Assembly: GCA_963676165.1 (NCBI GenBank)
Contig: OY781043.1
Location: 2,480,001 to 2,544,000 of the forward strand
Direction of reading: 5' to 3'
Length of the DNA: 64,000 bases
Origin: JAQIBY01 sp963676165
GTDB lineage: Bacteria; Bacteroidota; Bacteroidia; Bacteroidales; ML635J-15
The translations under genes were made by a program, and so were the position numbers. The notes under the pieces were generated by a model that worked only from the letters and a program-made list of their open reading frames with translations, was not told the origin of the DNA and did not search any database. The stretch's first letter is position 1; each line of letters opens with the position of its first letter. Below are positions 56,056-64,000 of the stretch, piece by piece.

Positions 56056-56894
56056 TGCAAGTACAAAAATAAAGATTTAATTCATTTCAACCTAACTGGA
56101 GATTTTTTTGAGCTCATATCAAAAATACGACGTTTTCTCAACCTAACGGATAATTACTAAGGAAATAAAACTCCAGTATAATGTGTGAATAGAGAAATGA
56201 CCATGCAAATGTTAATAATCTAATCGTATTGCTTTAAACAATGAGTTTGCAAGCTAAGCAAACGCTTTAACGATGTTGATATCATGTTGATAGATAGGTT
56301 TATACTCTGTGAATTATAAAAGGCATAAAAACTTGACAAGGGGTAGTTGCAGATTGTATATTTGATTTACAGGTTAGAGATAAAGCCTGCTGAAATGGTT
56401 AAAAGCATTGAGAGAATCTTATCTACGGATAAGAGAGTTTGAATGCAAATTTTCGGGAAAACATGGCAGTGTAAGCTGCAATGATCACAAGACAATTTAC
56501 CATGGAAGCCTGGTGACTATCCGAAAGCAACAGAGATGTTGGCGGAAAGCACCCCGATGGAAAAAATCAGATGAAAATTCTGAGGATTGACATCGGCATT
56601 CAGGAAGCAAAGCAAGCATTTTCGGATGATTGTGGAGAAAAAGCTCAACACTAAGTAATTGGAAACGAGCGAATGAATGCAAACCAGAGAGCAAATGCTC
56701 ATGCTGGAAATGCTGACTCAAAAGAATTCTGAAAAAGGAATTTGAGAGGAAAGAAGGTTTGAACTGTACACCTGACAGAATGTTGAGCTACGGCAACACA
56801 TTTCTGAGGGGAGCATCGCAATGATGTTCCCCTTATTGTTTTGGAGCCAATTTTCTTTTGACAGATCAAACAAAATTTTTCACCCAAGAAATCA
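56056..56894. other. Gene-free stretch with hairpins before the OMP gene
   Basis: No convincing reading frame in 840 nt. Present are TGTTG/CAACA (about 56781-56798) and a strong hairpin GGGGAGCATC (56808-56817) with GATGTTCCCC (56823-56832) followed by TTATTGTTTT, which looks like a terminator. The composition differs from the flanking genes. It may be the decayed body of a mobile element, since the conserved repeat module starts directly after it. Confidence 0.5.
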
Positions 56895-57000
56895 CCATTT
56901 TCATCGATTTTAATTATATTTGACGTGACAAACCTGCAGTTGTATGACAAATAGTAAACATATTACACAAGTTTTGTGAGGGGATAAATGAGTTATAGCC
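56895..57000 (-). repeat. Conserved repeat module (copy B)
   Basis: Matches the higher-coordinate half of intron-remnant copies A, C and D (CATCGATTTTAATTATATTTGAC, TGTATGACAAATA, GAGGGGATAAATGAGTTATAG) but without the domain V part. It carries TATATTTG at 56915-56922, 99 nt before the OMP gene start. Confidence 0.7.
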
Positions 57001-57020
57001 AATTTTAAAACTGAAAACTA

Positions 57021-57686
57021 ATGAGACAAATTCTAATCTTACTATTCATATTAATTTCATCTGTTACTTGGGGACAAAAACATCTCATAGGAATACAGGG
57101 AGGACTAAATTTTACAAATTTCACCTCGAAAGAAGGCTTTGCAAATACGTCAACCAAGACTGGATTTGTAGGAGGAATAACTTACGATTTAAAGCTTAAT
57201 GAAAAATACAGAATCGGAGTTGACATTTTGTATTCCCAACGAGGAGTTGACGATAAATTTATCATCACTGATGAAAATGGCACATATAGCGGAAAACAAG
57301 ACAATGAAATGAACTACGATTACTTGAGTGTTCCAATAAAAATTGGGTATGAATTAGGAAATAAAATAAGATTTATTCCAAAGATTGGAATTGTTCCTGC
57401 AATTGCAATTAAAGCAGAAATAACTTCTCCAACTGTTGACGGGAACGGGATGGTCACAGGAAAAGAGACAATCAACCACATAGACTACGTTTCTAAATTC
57501 GATCTTGGAGGAATTATAGAATTTGGATTTGAAACGGATGTATCTGAAAACTTTGTTTTTTGCTCAAACTTAAATTACAAACACAGTTTGACAACATTTT
57601 CAAATTCGAATTATTTTGACGGTCAAGATATGAGGCATTATGGATTTTCGGTTGCAGTTGGAATAAAGTATAGATTAAATAAATAA
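57021..57686 (+). CDS. Outer-membrane beta-barrel protein (PorT-like family)
   Basis: A 221-aa protein with signal peptide (1-18, ending TWGQ), then eight or so amphipathic strands: IGIQGGLNFTNFTS, GFVGGITYDLKL, YRIGVDILYSQRG, YDYLSVPIKIGYEL, FIPKIGIVPAIAI, and a C-terminal strand GFSVAVGIKYRLNK. This is the outer-membrane beta-barrel/PorT-like layout of Bacteroidota. It stands between the repeat module and an attC-like palindrome, so it looks like a single-gene cassette. Confidence 0.88.
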   Translation: MRQILILLFILISSVTWGQKHLIGIQGGLNFTNFTSKEGFANTSTKTGFVGGITYDLKLNEKYRIGVDILYSQRGVDDKFIITDENGTYSGKQDNEMNYDYLSVPIKIGYELGNKIRFIPKIGIVPAIAIKAEITSPTVDGNGMVTGKETINHIDYVSKFDLGGIIEFGFETDVSENFVFCSNLNYKHSLTTFSNSNYFDGQDMRHYGFSVAVGIKYRLNK

Positions 57687-57692
57687 AAGACT

Positions 57693-57828
57693 GGCTATAA
57701 CACAGTACATATTGCAGGGCGGGGTTTGGTTGCACGCCAACTGTGGATTCTCGCATCATCGTTCCGTCCTACCGGACAGGAAGGCTGCCCCGAAATCCGC
57801 CCCGACAACATGTACCAACCGTTAGGCA
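57693..57828. repeat. attC-like imperfect palindrome after the OMP gene
   Basis: Starts with GGCTATAAC (57693-57701) and ends with GTTAGGC (57821-57827). Arms GTACATATTGCAGGGCGGGG (57705-57724) and AAATCCGCCCCGACAACATG (57793-57812) pair with a few mismatches. Only about 30 nt separate it from the next gene start. Confidence 0.6.
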
Positions 57829-57856
57829 CAAGCAAAACGGAGACAACTACTTGATA

Positions 57857-58642
57857 ATGAAAAATAAAATAAAACATAAAAAAATACCATTAAGTATTAC
57901 ACGAAAAATGGTAATTGCATCAGTAGATAGTAATAAAAAAAATGCAATACACTGCCTTACCAAAATTGATATCACCAAGTCACGTGAGATAAGAAATAAA
58001 ATATATCTAAATACCAATAAAAAGATTTCATTTAATGCTTATATTCTCCGTTGTTTTGCAGAGACAGTAAAAAAATTTCCGGAAATGAATTCGTTTATTC
58101 GAGGGAATAAATTGATTGTTTTAGAAGATATTAATATAAGTCTAATGGTTGAGCGAGAAATTAATGGTGTTAATATCCCAGAACCGATATGCATTAAAAA
58201 AACTGACACTAAAGATATCCTTGAGATTCATAAGGAAATTCGTTCTGCACAAAAGAATCAACAAAACAAAATTGGGGCTTTATCAAATACAGTTTGGATA
58301 AATCTGATTCCAAGTTTTTTGTTTCGTTTGTTCATTAAAATTGCTGACAGAAGTATTAAGATGACAAATAAATATGGAAAAATAGCAGTGTCCTCTCCTG
58401 GAATGTTTTCCAGTTCCCCTTCTTGGTTTATTCCACACGGAACAGCAACTATATTTCTGGTTATTGGGAATATTTATTCAGAGAATTACATTGACAGTGA
58501 CTCAAAATTAAAACAAAGAGAAATGTTGAATGTAACATTATCTTTTGACCACGAAATCATTGATGGAGCACCAGCCGCTCGTTTTGTATCTAAATTTGAG
58601 GAAATATTAAGTAGTGGAAAACTAATGGAAATATCAAATTAA
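57857..58642 (+). CDS. E2/CAT-type acyltransferase-fold protein
   Basis: ATG 57857 is the likely start; an upstream frame from 57743 runs through the palindrome. The 261-aa product matches the catalytic domain of 2-oxoacid dehydrogenase E2 and CAT enzymes: ISFNAYILRCFAETVKKFPEMNSFI (about 57-81), SSPGMFSSSPSWFIPHGTATIF, and the active-site motif SFDHEIIDGAPAARF with H232 and D236. It has no lipoyl domain and no E1/E3 neighbours, so it is a stand-alone acyltransferase-like enzyme. The HxxxD motif is intact. Confidence 0.85.
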   Translation: MKNKIKHKKIPLSITRKMVIASVDSNKKNAIHCLTKIDITKSREIRNKIYLNTNKKISFNAYILRCFAETVKKFPEMNSFIRGNKLIVLEDINISLMVEREINGVNIPEPICIKKTDTKDILEIHKEIRSAQKNQQNKIGALSNTVWINLIPSFLFRLFIKIADRSIKMTNKYGKIAVSSPGMFSSSPSWFIPHGTATIFLVIGNIYSENYIDSDSKLKQREMLNVTLSFDHEIIDGAPAARFVSKFEEILSSGKLMEISN

Positions 58643-58649
58643 AGATTGA

Positions 58650-59092
58650 AATAATGACAGCATTTTAAAAATTAAAAGAAGAATTAATGAGATTAATAAA
58701 CCAATTGTAAAGGAACATCTTTCAAATAATGAAAAATTAACTCTTCCTTTTGAACAAGTAATGGTCAAATTAACCTTAAATGATATAAAAGCGATAGAGC
58801 ATAGAAACGATTTACTACACGGAAATATATTATTGACAAATAAAGAGTTGAAATCAGAGTCAGATATTAATAATTATATGGGTTATATCTCAGGGAAACT
58901 TTTCACATTAATAAGTGCTTTGATTTTAAAATATGTTGGATATGAAGGGTATGTAATTAACCATGCTAAGTTTTATGATTTATGGCGTGATTCTTGCATA
59001 TTAACGGGTCGGTATATATAATTAACCATGCTAAGTTTTATGAAGATTTGTGTAAAATCGAAACAAGTGAAAAATACTTTAGATTAATTTAA
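58650..59092 (+). pseudogene. HEPN-like gene fragment disrupted by a short duplication
   Basis: The open frame from 58650 has no convincing start and encodes KAIEHRNDLLHGNILLT, an R-N-x-x-x-H motif of HEPN-type proteins. At 58953 the sequence AATTAACCATGCTAAGTTTT begins a direct repeat that recurs near 59020. Between the copies lies about 65 nt with a stop (59019-59021). After the second copy the frame continues sensibly as NHAKFYEDLCKIETSEKYF to TAA at 59090. The original C-terminus is thus split by an insertion or duplication, and the N-terminus is missing. Confidence 0.6.
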
Positions 59093-59123
59093 AAATGTAG
59101 TAGCAATTTAAAACCATTATCAA

Positions 59124-60188
59124 ATGAAAAGGATTTATTTATTAGTAACATTATTACTGTTGTCAGCAACAACCATAATTGCATCTGACGATAATTATGA
59201 TTGGATACAAACAACTTTAGAAATTACTTATGCAGAAGATGGGACAACCGAACAATCTCGCATAGAAATTAGCTATGATGCAGAAGGTAGACAAGTTGGT
59301 TATAAGCAATATTCAAATGGGGAGTTAATAATAGAATATCGGGATTATCAATATAATGGAAGAACAGCCACTTATTGGTATGATTATTATTCAGAGGGGA
59401 ATTTACAATGGACTTTAAGAAACAAGACAACTTATAGTGAAAGGAACTGGATACAAACGACTTTAGGAATTACTTATGCAGAAGATGGGACAACCGAACA
59501 GTCTCGCATAGAAACTAACTATGACACAGAAGGGAGACAAGTTGGTTATAAGCAATATTCAAATGGGGAGTTAATAATAGAATATCGGGATTATCAATAT
59601 AATGGAAGAACAGCCACTTATTGGTATGATTATTATTCAGGGGGGAATTTACAATGGACTTTAAAAAACAAGACAACTTATAGTGAAAGGAACTGGATAC
59701 AAACGACTTTAGGAATTACTTATGCAGAAGATGGGACAACCGAACAATCTCGCATAGAAACTAGCTATGATGCAGAAGGTAGACGAGTTGGTTATAAGCA
59801 ATATTCAAATGGGGAGTTAATAATGGAATATCGGGATTATCAATATAATGGAAGAATAGCCACTTATTGGTATGATTATTATTCAGGGGGAAATTTACAG
59901 TGGACTTTAAAAAATAAGACTACATATAAAGAACAATCAAATAATTCCGTAGCAACTAATTTGTTGGAAAACTCAATATTTATCTATCCGAATCCAGCAA
60001 ATGAGGAATTGAGTATTGAAAATGATAGTTTTACAATTGAGAATGTTGAAATTTACGATATTAATGGTAAAACGATTTTGTCAACGAACAAGCCGATAAT
60101 AAATATTTCGCATCTTTTGACTGGAACTTATTTTGTGAAAATAAAAACAGATAATGGAGAATTAATAAAGAAAATTATAAAGGAATAA
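59124..60188 (+). CDS. T9SS protein with three near-identical 82-aa repeats
   Basis: A 354-aa secreted protein: signal peptide (1-20, ending IIAS), three repeats of 82 aa (starting at W27, W109 and W191: WIQTTLEITYAEDGTTEQS, YKQYSNGELIIEYRDYQYNG, ATYWYDYYS), then a T9SS type A domain (FIYPNPANEELSIEN to IKKIIKE). The repeats are nearly identical also at DNA level (246-bp period, 59202-59930). They resemble the YD-like strands of the 460-aa cargo protein at 17332. Binding role is likely; ligand unknown. Confidence 0.88.
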   Translation: MKRIYLLVTLLLLSATTIIASDDNYDWIQTTLEITYAEDGTTEQSRIEISYDAEGRQVGYKQYSNGELIIEYRDYQYNGRTATYWYDYYSEGNLQWTLRNKTTYSERNWIQTTLGITYAEDGTTEQSRIETNYDTEGRQVGYKQYSNGELIIEYRDYQYNGRTATYWYDYYSGGNLQWTLKNKTTYSERNWIQTTLGITYAEDGTTEQSRIETSYDAEGRRVGYKQYSNGELIMEYRDYQYNGRIATYWYDYYSGGNLQWTLKNKTTYKEQSNNSVATNLLENSIFIYPNPANEELSIENDSFTIENVEIYDINGKTILSTNKPIINISHLLTGTYFVKIKTDNGELIKKIIKE

Positions 60189-60207
60189 GTAAGGACATTA
60201 ATAATGC

Positions 60208-60664
60208 CAGACCATAATCGAATAGATGGTCGTAAACCGTAAGACTCACGGAGCACACTTCGGCAAACTCAGCCATCGCCTCTCACCTGCCTGCCACATT
60301 ATTGGGTAGAAGGCGGCAGGCTGGCACGGCGGTTCCTTAAAACATGGGGAATAGCGAATCTTTGTAGTTATTATTGGAAATCGTTTGATACAAATTAAGC
60401 ATTGAAACGTAGCCTCTTTTATGGAGGCGTTCCAATAAATTGAGCCCCTGAGCAACAGCTAATTGACATGTTGCTCCAAAAGAACAACTCCACAAAAGAA
60501 CAAACCTGCGTCCTGACATAGTTTTAAAGTTTTCCCTAACCCCATGTGCATTCATCGATTTTAACTATATTTGACGTAGCAAACCACAACAAAACTACAG
60601 GTATATGACAAATATTGCACCTATTGCTCAGGTTTTGTGAGGGGATGAATGAGTTGTGGCTCAT
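60208..60664 (-). mobile_element. Group II intron 3'-end remnant (copy C) with module
   Basis: On the minus strand: the module with TATATTTG on the opposite strand (60566-60573), a decayed reading frame ending in NNNYKDSLFPMF and stop, GGAACCGCCGTG (complement of 60325-60336), a replaced hairpin GCCTGCC...GGCAGGC, GTGAGAGG, and ATCTATTCGAT at the 3' end (60217-60227 region). About 450 nt remain of an intron that would be over 2 kb. The two strands of domain V are no longer complementary in the usual way. Confidence 0.6.
60566..60573 (+). promoter_or_regulatory. -7 box TATATTTG upstream of DUF4421 gene
   Basis: Same conserved position within the repeat module as at 2363, 56915 and 62061; 140 nt before the DUF4421 start. 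Confidence 0.35.
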
Positions 60665-60712
60665 TTACGCAAAAATACTGCAGATTTGATTTTAAATACT
60701 ATAATCAATTAA

Positions 60713-61698
60713 ATGAAACATTTGAAACAAATTATTTTTTCCATCATAATACTAATTACTCCAAAATTAGTATTAAGCCAAGCAAATGATGAAAACAAAT
60801 GTTTTTTAAAAAGGATTTTTAACTCATATGACACTTCATACATTGAAAAAACATCAAAAGATTTTTCCATTATTTTAAATAATAAAAACTGGATGGATAT
60901 CTATCAACTGAAAATTGGAGATGAAGTACTAAGTTTACAAGCAGACTTATGTTATGATGTGGGAATGTCAATTGGATATAAGATGTTCTCTATTGGATAT
61001 TCATTTAACATTAATGATTTAGCATTTACTGGTTCAAAAATTAATAGAAGTGAATGGAATCTGAATCTTGCTAATAATATGACAAGTCTTGAAATGTTTT
61101 ATTTCAATAATAAAGGACAGACAAATATAACTGAATATAGAAATGATTCAACTTCTTTTGGTTTTAATGAATCATTTGATGGATTGAATACAAAGGTATA
61201 TGGTGCAGACTTGTACTATTTTGTTAATAATAAAAAATATTCTAATGCATATGTAAATAGTAATAAGTTTAGGCAGATTAAAAGCGTGGGTTCTATGATT
61301 ATAGGTTTGTCATTTAGCAATGAAAGCTTAAATTTTGACTTTTCAAGATTACCAGAACAAGAACAACTTGAAACACTAAAAAAGAAAAATATTATTGAGC
61401 ATACTTATGATACATTTAGTGTGAGCATTGGATATGGATATAATTTTGTTTTTTTAAAGGATGGACAGCCAATATCACAATAATACCATCTGTCGGAGCA
61501 AGTGTAGAATCTGAGGGAAACAAACAAATAGTAAATTTTACACTAAAAAATAAATCAAGAATTGCAATAATTCAAGATTTCAATAAATTTCTCTGGGGAA
61601 TAAATTGCCAATATAATACTCATTGGTATTATACAGATGAGAATTCGATATCTAACTCTATAGGAAATTTTAATTTGTTTTTTGGAATGAGATTTTAA
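60713..61698 (+). pseudogene. DUF4421 outer-membrane protein gene with -1 frameshift
   Basis: Frame 1 encodes a signal peptide (ending LVLSQ) and most of a DUF4421 barrel (FNSYDTSYIEKTSKD, VGMSIGYKMFSIGYSFN, KSVGSMIIGLSFSNESLNF, SIGYGYNFVF), then stops at 61481. A -1 shift at TTTTTTA (61450-61456) restores the missing end KGWTANITIIPSVGASVESE to NLFFGMRF and TAA at 61696. The run of seven T suggests loss of one T by mutation or a sequencing error. The heptamer is also a classical -1 slippery site, so programmed shifting is possible. Confidence 0.7.
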
Positions 61699-61709
61699 AT
61701 AGAAAAACG

Positions 61710-62158
61710 AGCCACAATCGAGTAGATGACCGTGAGCCATAAGGCTCATGGAGCACAGATCGGCGAACTCAGCGCATCGCCTCTCACCTGACTGCCACAT
61801 TTTGGGTAGCAGGCAGCAGGCTGGCACGGTGGTTCCTTAAAACATAGGGAATAGCGAATTTTTGTAGTTATTATTAGAAATGGTTTGATACAAATTAAGC
61901 ATTGATATGTAACCTCTTTTATGGAGGCGTTCCAATAAATTGGGCACTGACCAACAGCTAATTAACATGTACAACCCCACAAAACAAAAGAACAAACCTG
62001 CTACCTAACATAGTTTTAAAGTTTTCCAACCTAACCCCATGTGCATTCATCGATTTTCATTATATTTGACGTAATAACTCACAACAAACCCACAGGTATA
62101 TGACAAATATTGCACATATTGCACAGGTTTTGTGAGGGGATAAATAAGTTATGGGCAA
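61710..62158 (-). mobile_element. Group II intron 3'-end remnant (copy D) with module
   Basis: Closely similar to copy C over its full length. Minus strand shows NNNYKNSLFPMF then stop, GGAACCACCGTG (complement of 61825-61836), the replaced hairpin, GTGAGAGG, and CTACTCGAT (complement of 61717-61725), which matches the usual 3' end of bacterial group II introns. The TATATTTG box of the module is at 62061-62068 on the plus strand. Confidence 0.65.
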
Positions 62159-62182
62159 GTTTGAAGAATAAGATAGTAACAA

Positions 62183-62270
62183 TGTGCCATCGTCTAATTG
62201 GCAAGACACCCGAGGCTAAAAGATATTTAAATAATTTCGGGAAATGTAGGTTCGAATCCTAACAGCACTA
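62183..62270 (+). tRNA. tRNA-like sequence with enlarged anticodon loop (probably degenerate)
   Basis: The T arm TAGGTTCGAATCCTA is perfect. A D-arm GTCTAATTGGCAAGAC and an acceptor GTGC/GCAC are present, with two mismatches in the acceptor. The anticodon stem CCCGA/TCGGG encloses about 22 nt where 7 are normal. This could be a decayed tRNA or one with an insertion. It lies between intron copy D and the HEPN-like gene. Confidence 0.45.
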
Positions 62271-62282
62271 CTAATTAAAAAA

Positions 62283-63079
62283 ATGGAATCGATAGAATTA
62301 AAAAAATTTTTAAAAGATGTTGGAGACTCAGTCCATTCAATGAATACGATAGCTGTAGCACTTTCAATATTACCAAAGGGTTCCATTAAAGTTCCAAAAG
62401 GATTAGAAATATCTTGGGACCCAAAAAGTTTAGAGAATTCAAAAATAATGTCTCGTAATTATGCTGAACGTTCTTCATACGTTTACGCAGCTGAAAGTCT
62501 TTTTGAGTATCTCGAAAATATTTCAAAAAATCCACTTTGGATTTATGATGGACATGATTTCAAAGGAGAAGAAAAGAAAGCAATTAAAGTATACAAGTTC
62601 CTTAAAGCAACTCCAGGAATAACAGAAACTATGGCAATTTTAGTTGAGTTATTATGCCATTGGAGAAACAGGATTGTTCATTTAAATATTTCGAATGCAG
62701 GCTTATCAAGCAATAAAAAGGATTCTTTGAAAAAGGAAAGAGATAATATTTATTCCAACTTTCATCACTTTGACATTTATGAAGCACTTGACAACTTTGA
62801 GAATAAAAAAATAACGTTAAAAGATACTTCGACATTAATTACAATTGCGATTAAAAGTGTAAGATTAGTTGATGAATACTTCCTTACTGGTGTAGTAAAA
62901 AAAACACTGAAAGTTTGAAAAATGAATTTTTGAAAGACAAGAATTTCGTCCGAATTTTCAATCAACAAAAATCAAGAAAAAAGAATAGGCAATTGGAAAA
63001 ATGGTTAAGTATCAACTATCCGTATTTACCAATTGAAAAAAGTGAAGAAATATTAGAAATATTAAAAACCAGCCCATAA
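62283..63079 (+). pseudogene. HEPN-like gene with -1 frameshift at A-run
   Basis: Frame 1 (211 aa) is a helical protein with LVELLCHWRNRIVHLNIS, the R-N-x-x-x-H motif of HEPN RNases and AbiF-type proteins. It stops at 62916. A -1 shift in the run of eight A (62897-62904; slippery AAAAAAA) leads into KNTESLKNEFLKDKNFVR and further to LPIEKSEEILEILKTSP, TAA at 63077. The two parts probably form one protein of about 265 aa. Same type of lesion as in the DUF4421 gene. HEPN proteins are common in abortive infection systems. Confidence 0.6.
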
Positions 63080-63270
63080 CAAAAGCTATATGTAATGCGA
63101 GGTTCAGCGGGTAATTCAACCGCAGTTCTTCGTTGCAACAACGCCAATTCGTCTTTGACGATTTGGCTATAAAAACTAAAATATGAATAAACGAATTGGC
63201 TCAGTGGCAACCTGACAGTGAAGTGTTTCAAAATCCCGCACTCCACATAGCCAAACCGTTGTGTGTAAGC
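63071..63270. repeat. attC-like imperfect palindrome before the Pycsar pair
   Basis: Begins AGCCCATAAC (63071) and ends CCGTTGTGTGTAAGC (63256-63270). Arms GCTATATGTAATGCG (63085-63099) and CGCACTCCACATAGC (63237-63251) pair with few mismatches. A nested stem is GCCAATTCGT (63143-63152) with ACGAATTGGC (63191-63200). Confidence 0.6.
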
Positions 63271-63286
63271 TTAAAAAGACAGAGAT

Positions 63287-63802
63287 ATGAACAAACATGA
63301 TTTTGCTTTAGAGTCCTTCAAAAATATTCAAGATTTGATAAAATTTATTGACCAAAAAGCTGGAGCCGTTTTGGTAATCTCTGGATTAATTTTTACTGGT
63401 TATATTGAATTTCTAAAAGGACTTGAAATGTCCTCTCTCGAATCAACAAGTTTAATTGGACTTATAACCTTTATATCGAGTTTAGTCACTGTTTTAAGCC
63501 TAATTTTAGTGTTGTATTTATCTGTTTTTAAGGTTCTAAAAACAAGATTGGCAAAAAACTATAGTAATGAAGAATATTCTTTGTTTTACTTTGAACATAT
63601 AGTAAAACTAGGGAAATCAAAAATTGAAGAAGATTACAAAATATTAGATGAATCCAAAATGCTTAAGTATCTTATTGACCAACAATATGAAGTTTCATTG
63701 ATATTGGAGAAAAAGACTAAAAACTTTCGAATCACATTAAATATTCTATTCATTTCTATTATTTCTCTAGTAATTTTTATTATCAGTACAACACAATTAT
63801 AA
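63287..63802 (+). CDS. PycTM-like membrane effector (Pycsar effector/DUF5706-like)
   Basis: A 171-aa protein with an N-terminal helix (LESFKNIQDLIKFIDQKAGAV), two transmembrane helices (about 26-44 and 55-80), a cytoplasmic charged region (85-140) and a third helix near the C-terminus (147-169). This layout and the N-terminal IQDLIKFIDQKAG-type segment resemble Pycsar TM effectors, which open the membrane after binding cyclic pyrimidine nucleotides. The stop overlaps the next start (TAATG), and that gene encodes a nucleotide cyclase, supporting the call. In known Pycsar operons the cyclase usually comes first. Confidence 0.7.
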   Translation: MNKHDFALESFKNIQDLIKFIDQKAGAVLVISGLIFTGYIEFLKGLEMSSLESTSLIGLITFISSLVTVLSLILVLYLSVFKVLKTRLAKNYSNEEYSLFYFEHIVKLGKSKIEEDYKILDESKMLKYLIDQQYEVSLILEKKTKNFRITLNILFISIISLVIFIISTTQL

Positions 63803-64000
63803 TGGCACTTAAAGACGATATTAAAAACAAGGTTCAGACAATTATCGATGAAGATTTTGAAGTGACAGATGTTACTTATGTTCCTAAAATTGATGACAAT
63901 AAACTAACCTTTGGAAATACGGGATTGAGATTTGAAGCAACGGTACTATTTATTGATATGCGTGGCTCGACTACGATATTAAATAAACATAACAGAACAA
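63802..64000 (+). CDS. Class III nucleotide cyclase (PycC-like), cut by window end
   Basis: The ATG at 63802 starts a frame open to the window end (66 codons). The part RFEATVLFIDMRGSTTILNKH is the first strand and metal site (D52 in FIDMRGST) of class III adenylate/guanylate/uridylate cyclases. It overlaps the PycTM-like gene by 1 nt. With that neighbour it is most likely the pyrimidine cyclase (PycC) of a Pycsar anti-phage system. The substrate-defining residues lie beyond the window. Confidence 0.75.
   Translation, partial: MALKDDIKNKVQTIIDEDFEVTDVTYVPKIDDNKLTFGNTGLRFEATVLFIDMRGSTTILNKHNRT

Noticed and set aside
56408..56950. 60- to 83-aa frames before the OMP gene
   Set aside because: No ribosome binding site or family, interrupted in the other repeat copies; treated as non-coding.

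Overview
The window comes from an AT-rich member of the Bacteroidota. Supporting signs are six proteins with type IX secretion (T9SS) C-terminal sorting domains, SusD-era style lipoproteins with short lipoboxes, a head-GIN lipoprotein, a DUF4421 outer-membrane protein, Na+-translocating NADH:quinone oxidoreductase (NQR), and promoter elements of the Bacteroidota type (TAnnTTTG, in one case with TTTG exactly 19 nt upstream). The gene set suggests an anaerobic or facultative, probably marine or saline, relative of Marinilabiliales/Bacteroidales; the exact taxon cannot be fixed from the sequence.

Region 1 (1-9.5 kb) is a defence island: a YhcG-type nuclease, an ST7-like TPR protein, and a complete Wadjet-type SMC operon (jetABCD), separated by structured repeats. 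Region 2 (9.8-28.8 kb) is a secretome block of lipoproteins, large T9SS cargo proteins, tail-fibre-like surface proteins, and a TPR histidine kinase with a NarL-type regulator. Region 3 (29-40.7 kb) is central energy metabolism: a MATE exporter, citrate lyase (citF plus a citD-citE fusion), and nqrABCDEF-apbE. Region 4 (40.7-54 kb) holds a Crp/Fnr regulator and a long operon for an Mbx/Mbs-like, complex-I-related membrane oxidoreductase. This complex combines Mrp-type antiporter subunits, a double antiporter fusion, NuoH/B/C/D-like subunits, and a ferredoxin subunit fused to an NfnL/GltD-type NAD(P)H flavoprotein. A DHOD-like protein follows. A small S23 gene flanked by inverted repeats interrupts the operon. 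Region 5 (54-64 kb) is again accessory DNA: arfB, then single-gene modules separated by attC-like palindromes and by remnants of group II introns. It ends in a Pycsar-like pair, a PycTM-like effector plus a nucleotide cyclase cut off by the window edge.

Functionally, NQR and the Mbx-like complex are two ion-pumping machines that would link NAD(P)H or ferredoxin redox chemistry to a Na+/H+ gradient. A Crp/Fnr regulator with nearby palindromic sites lies between them. The two accessory regions share one repeat family. It is made of group II intron 3' ends on the minus strand plus a conserved module carrying a TATATTTG promoter box, placed directly upstream of jetA, an OMP gene, a DUF4421 gene and a HEPN-like gene. 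This looks like a modular, cassette-style way of carrying accessory and defence genes. Several accessory genes are broken (one in-frame TGA, one internal duplication, two -1 frameshifts at slippery homopolymers).
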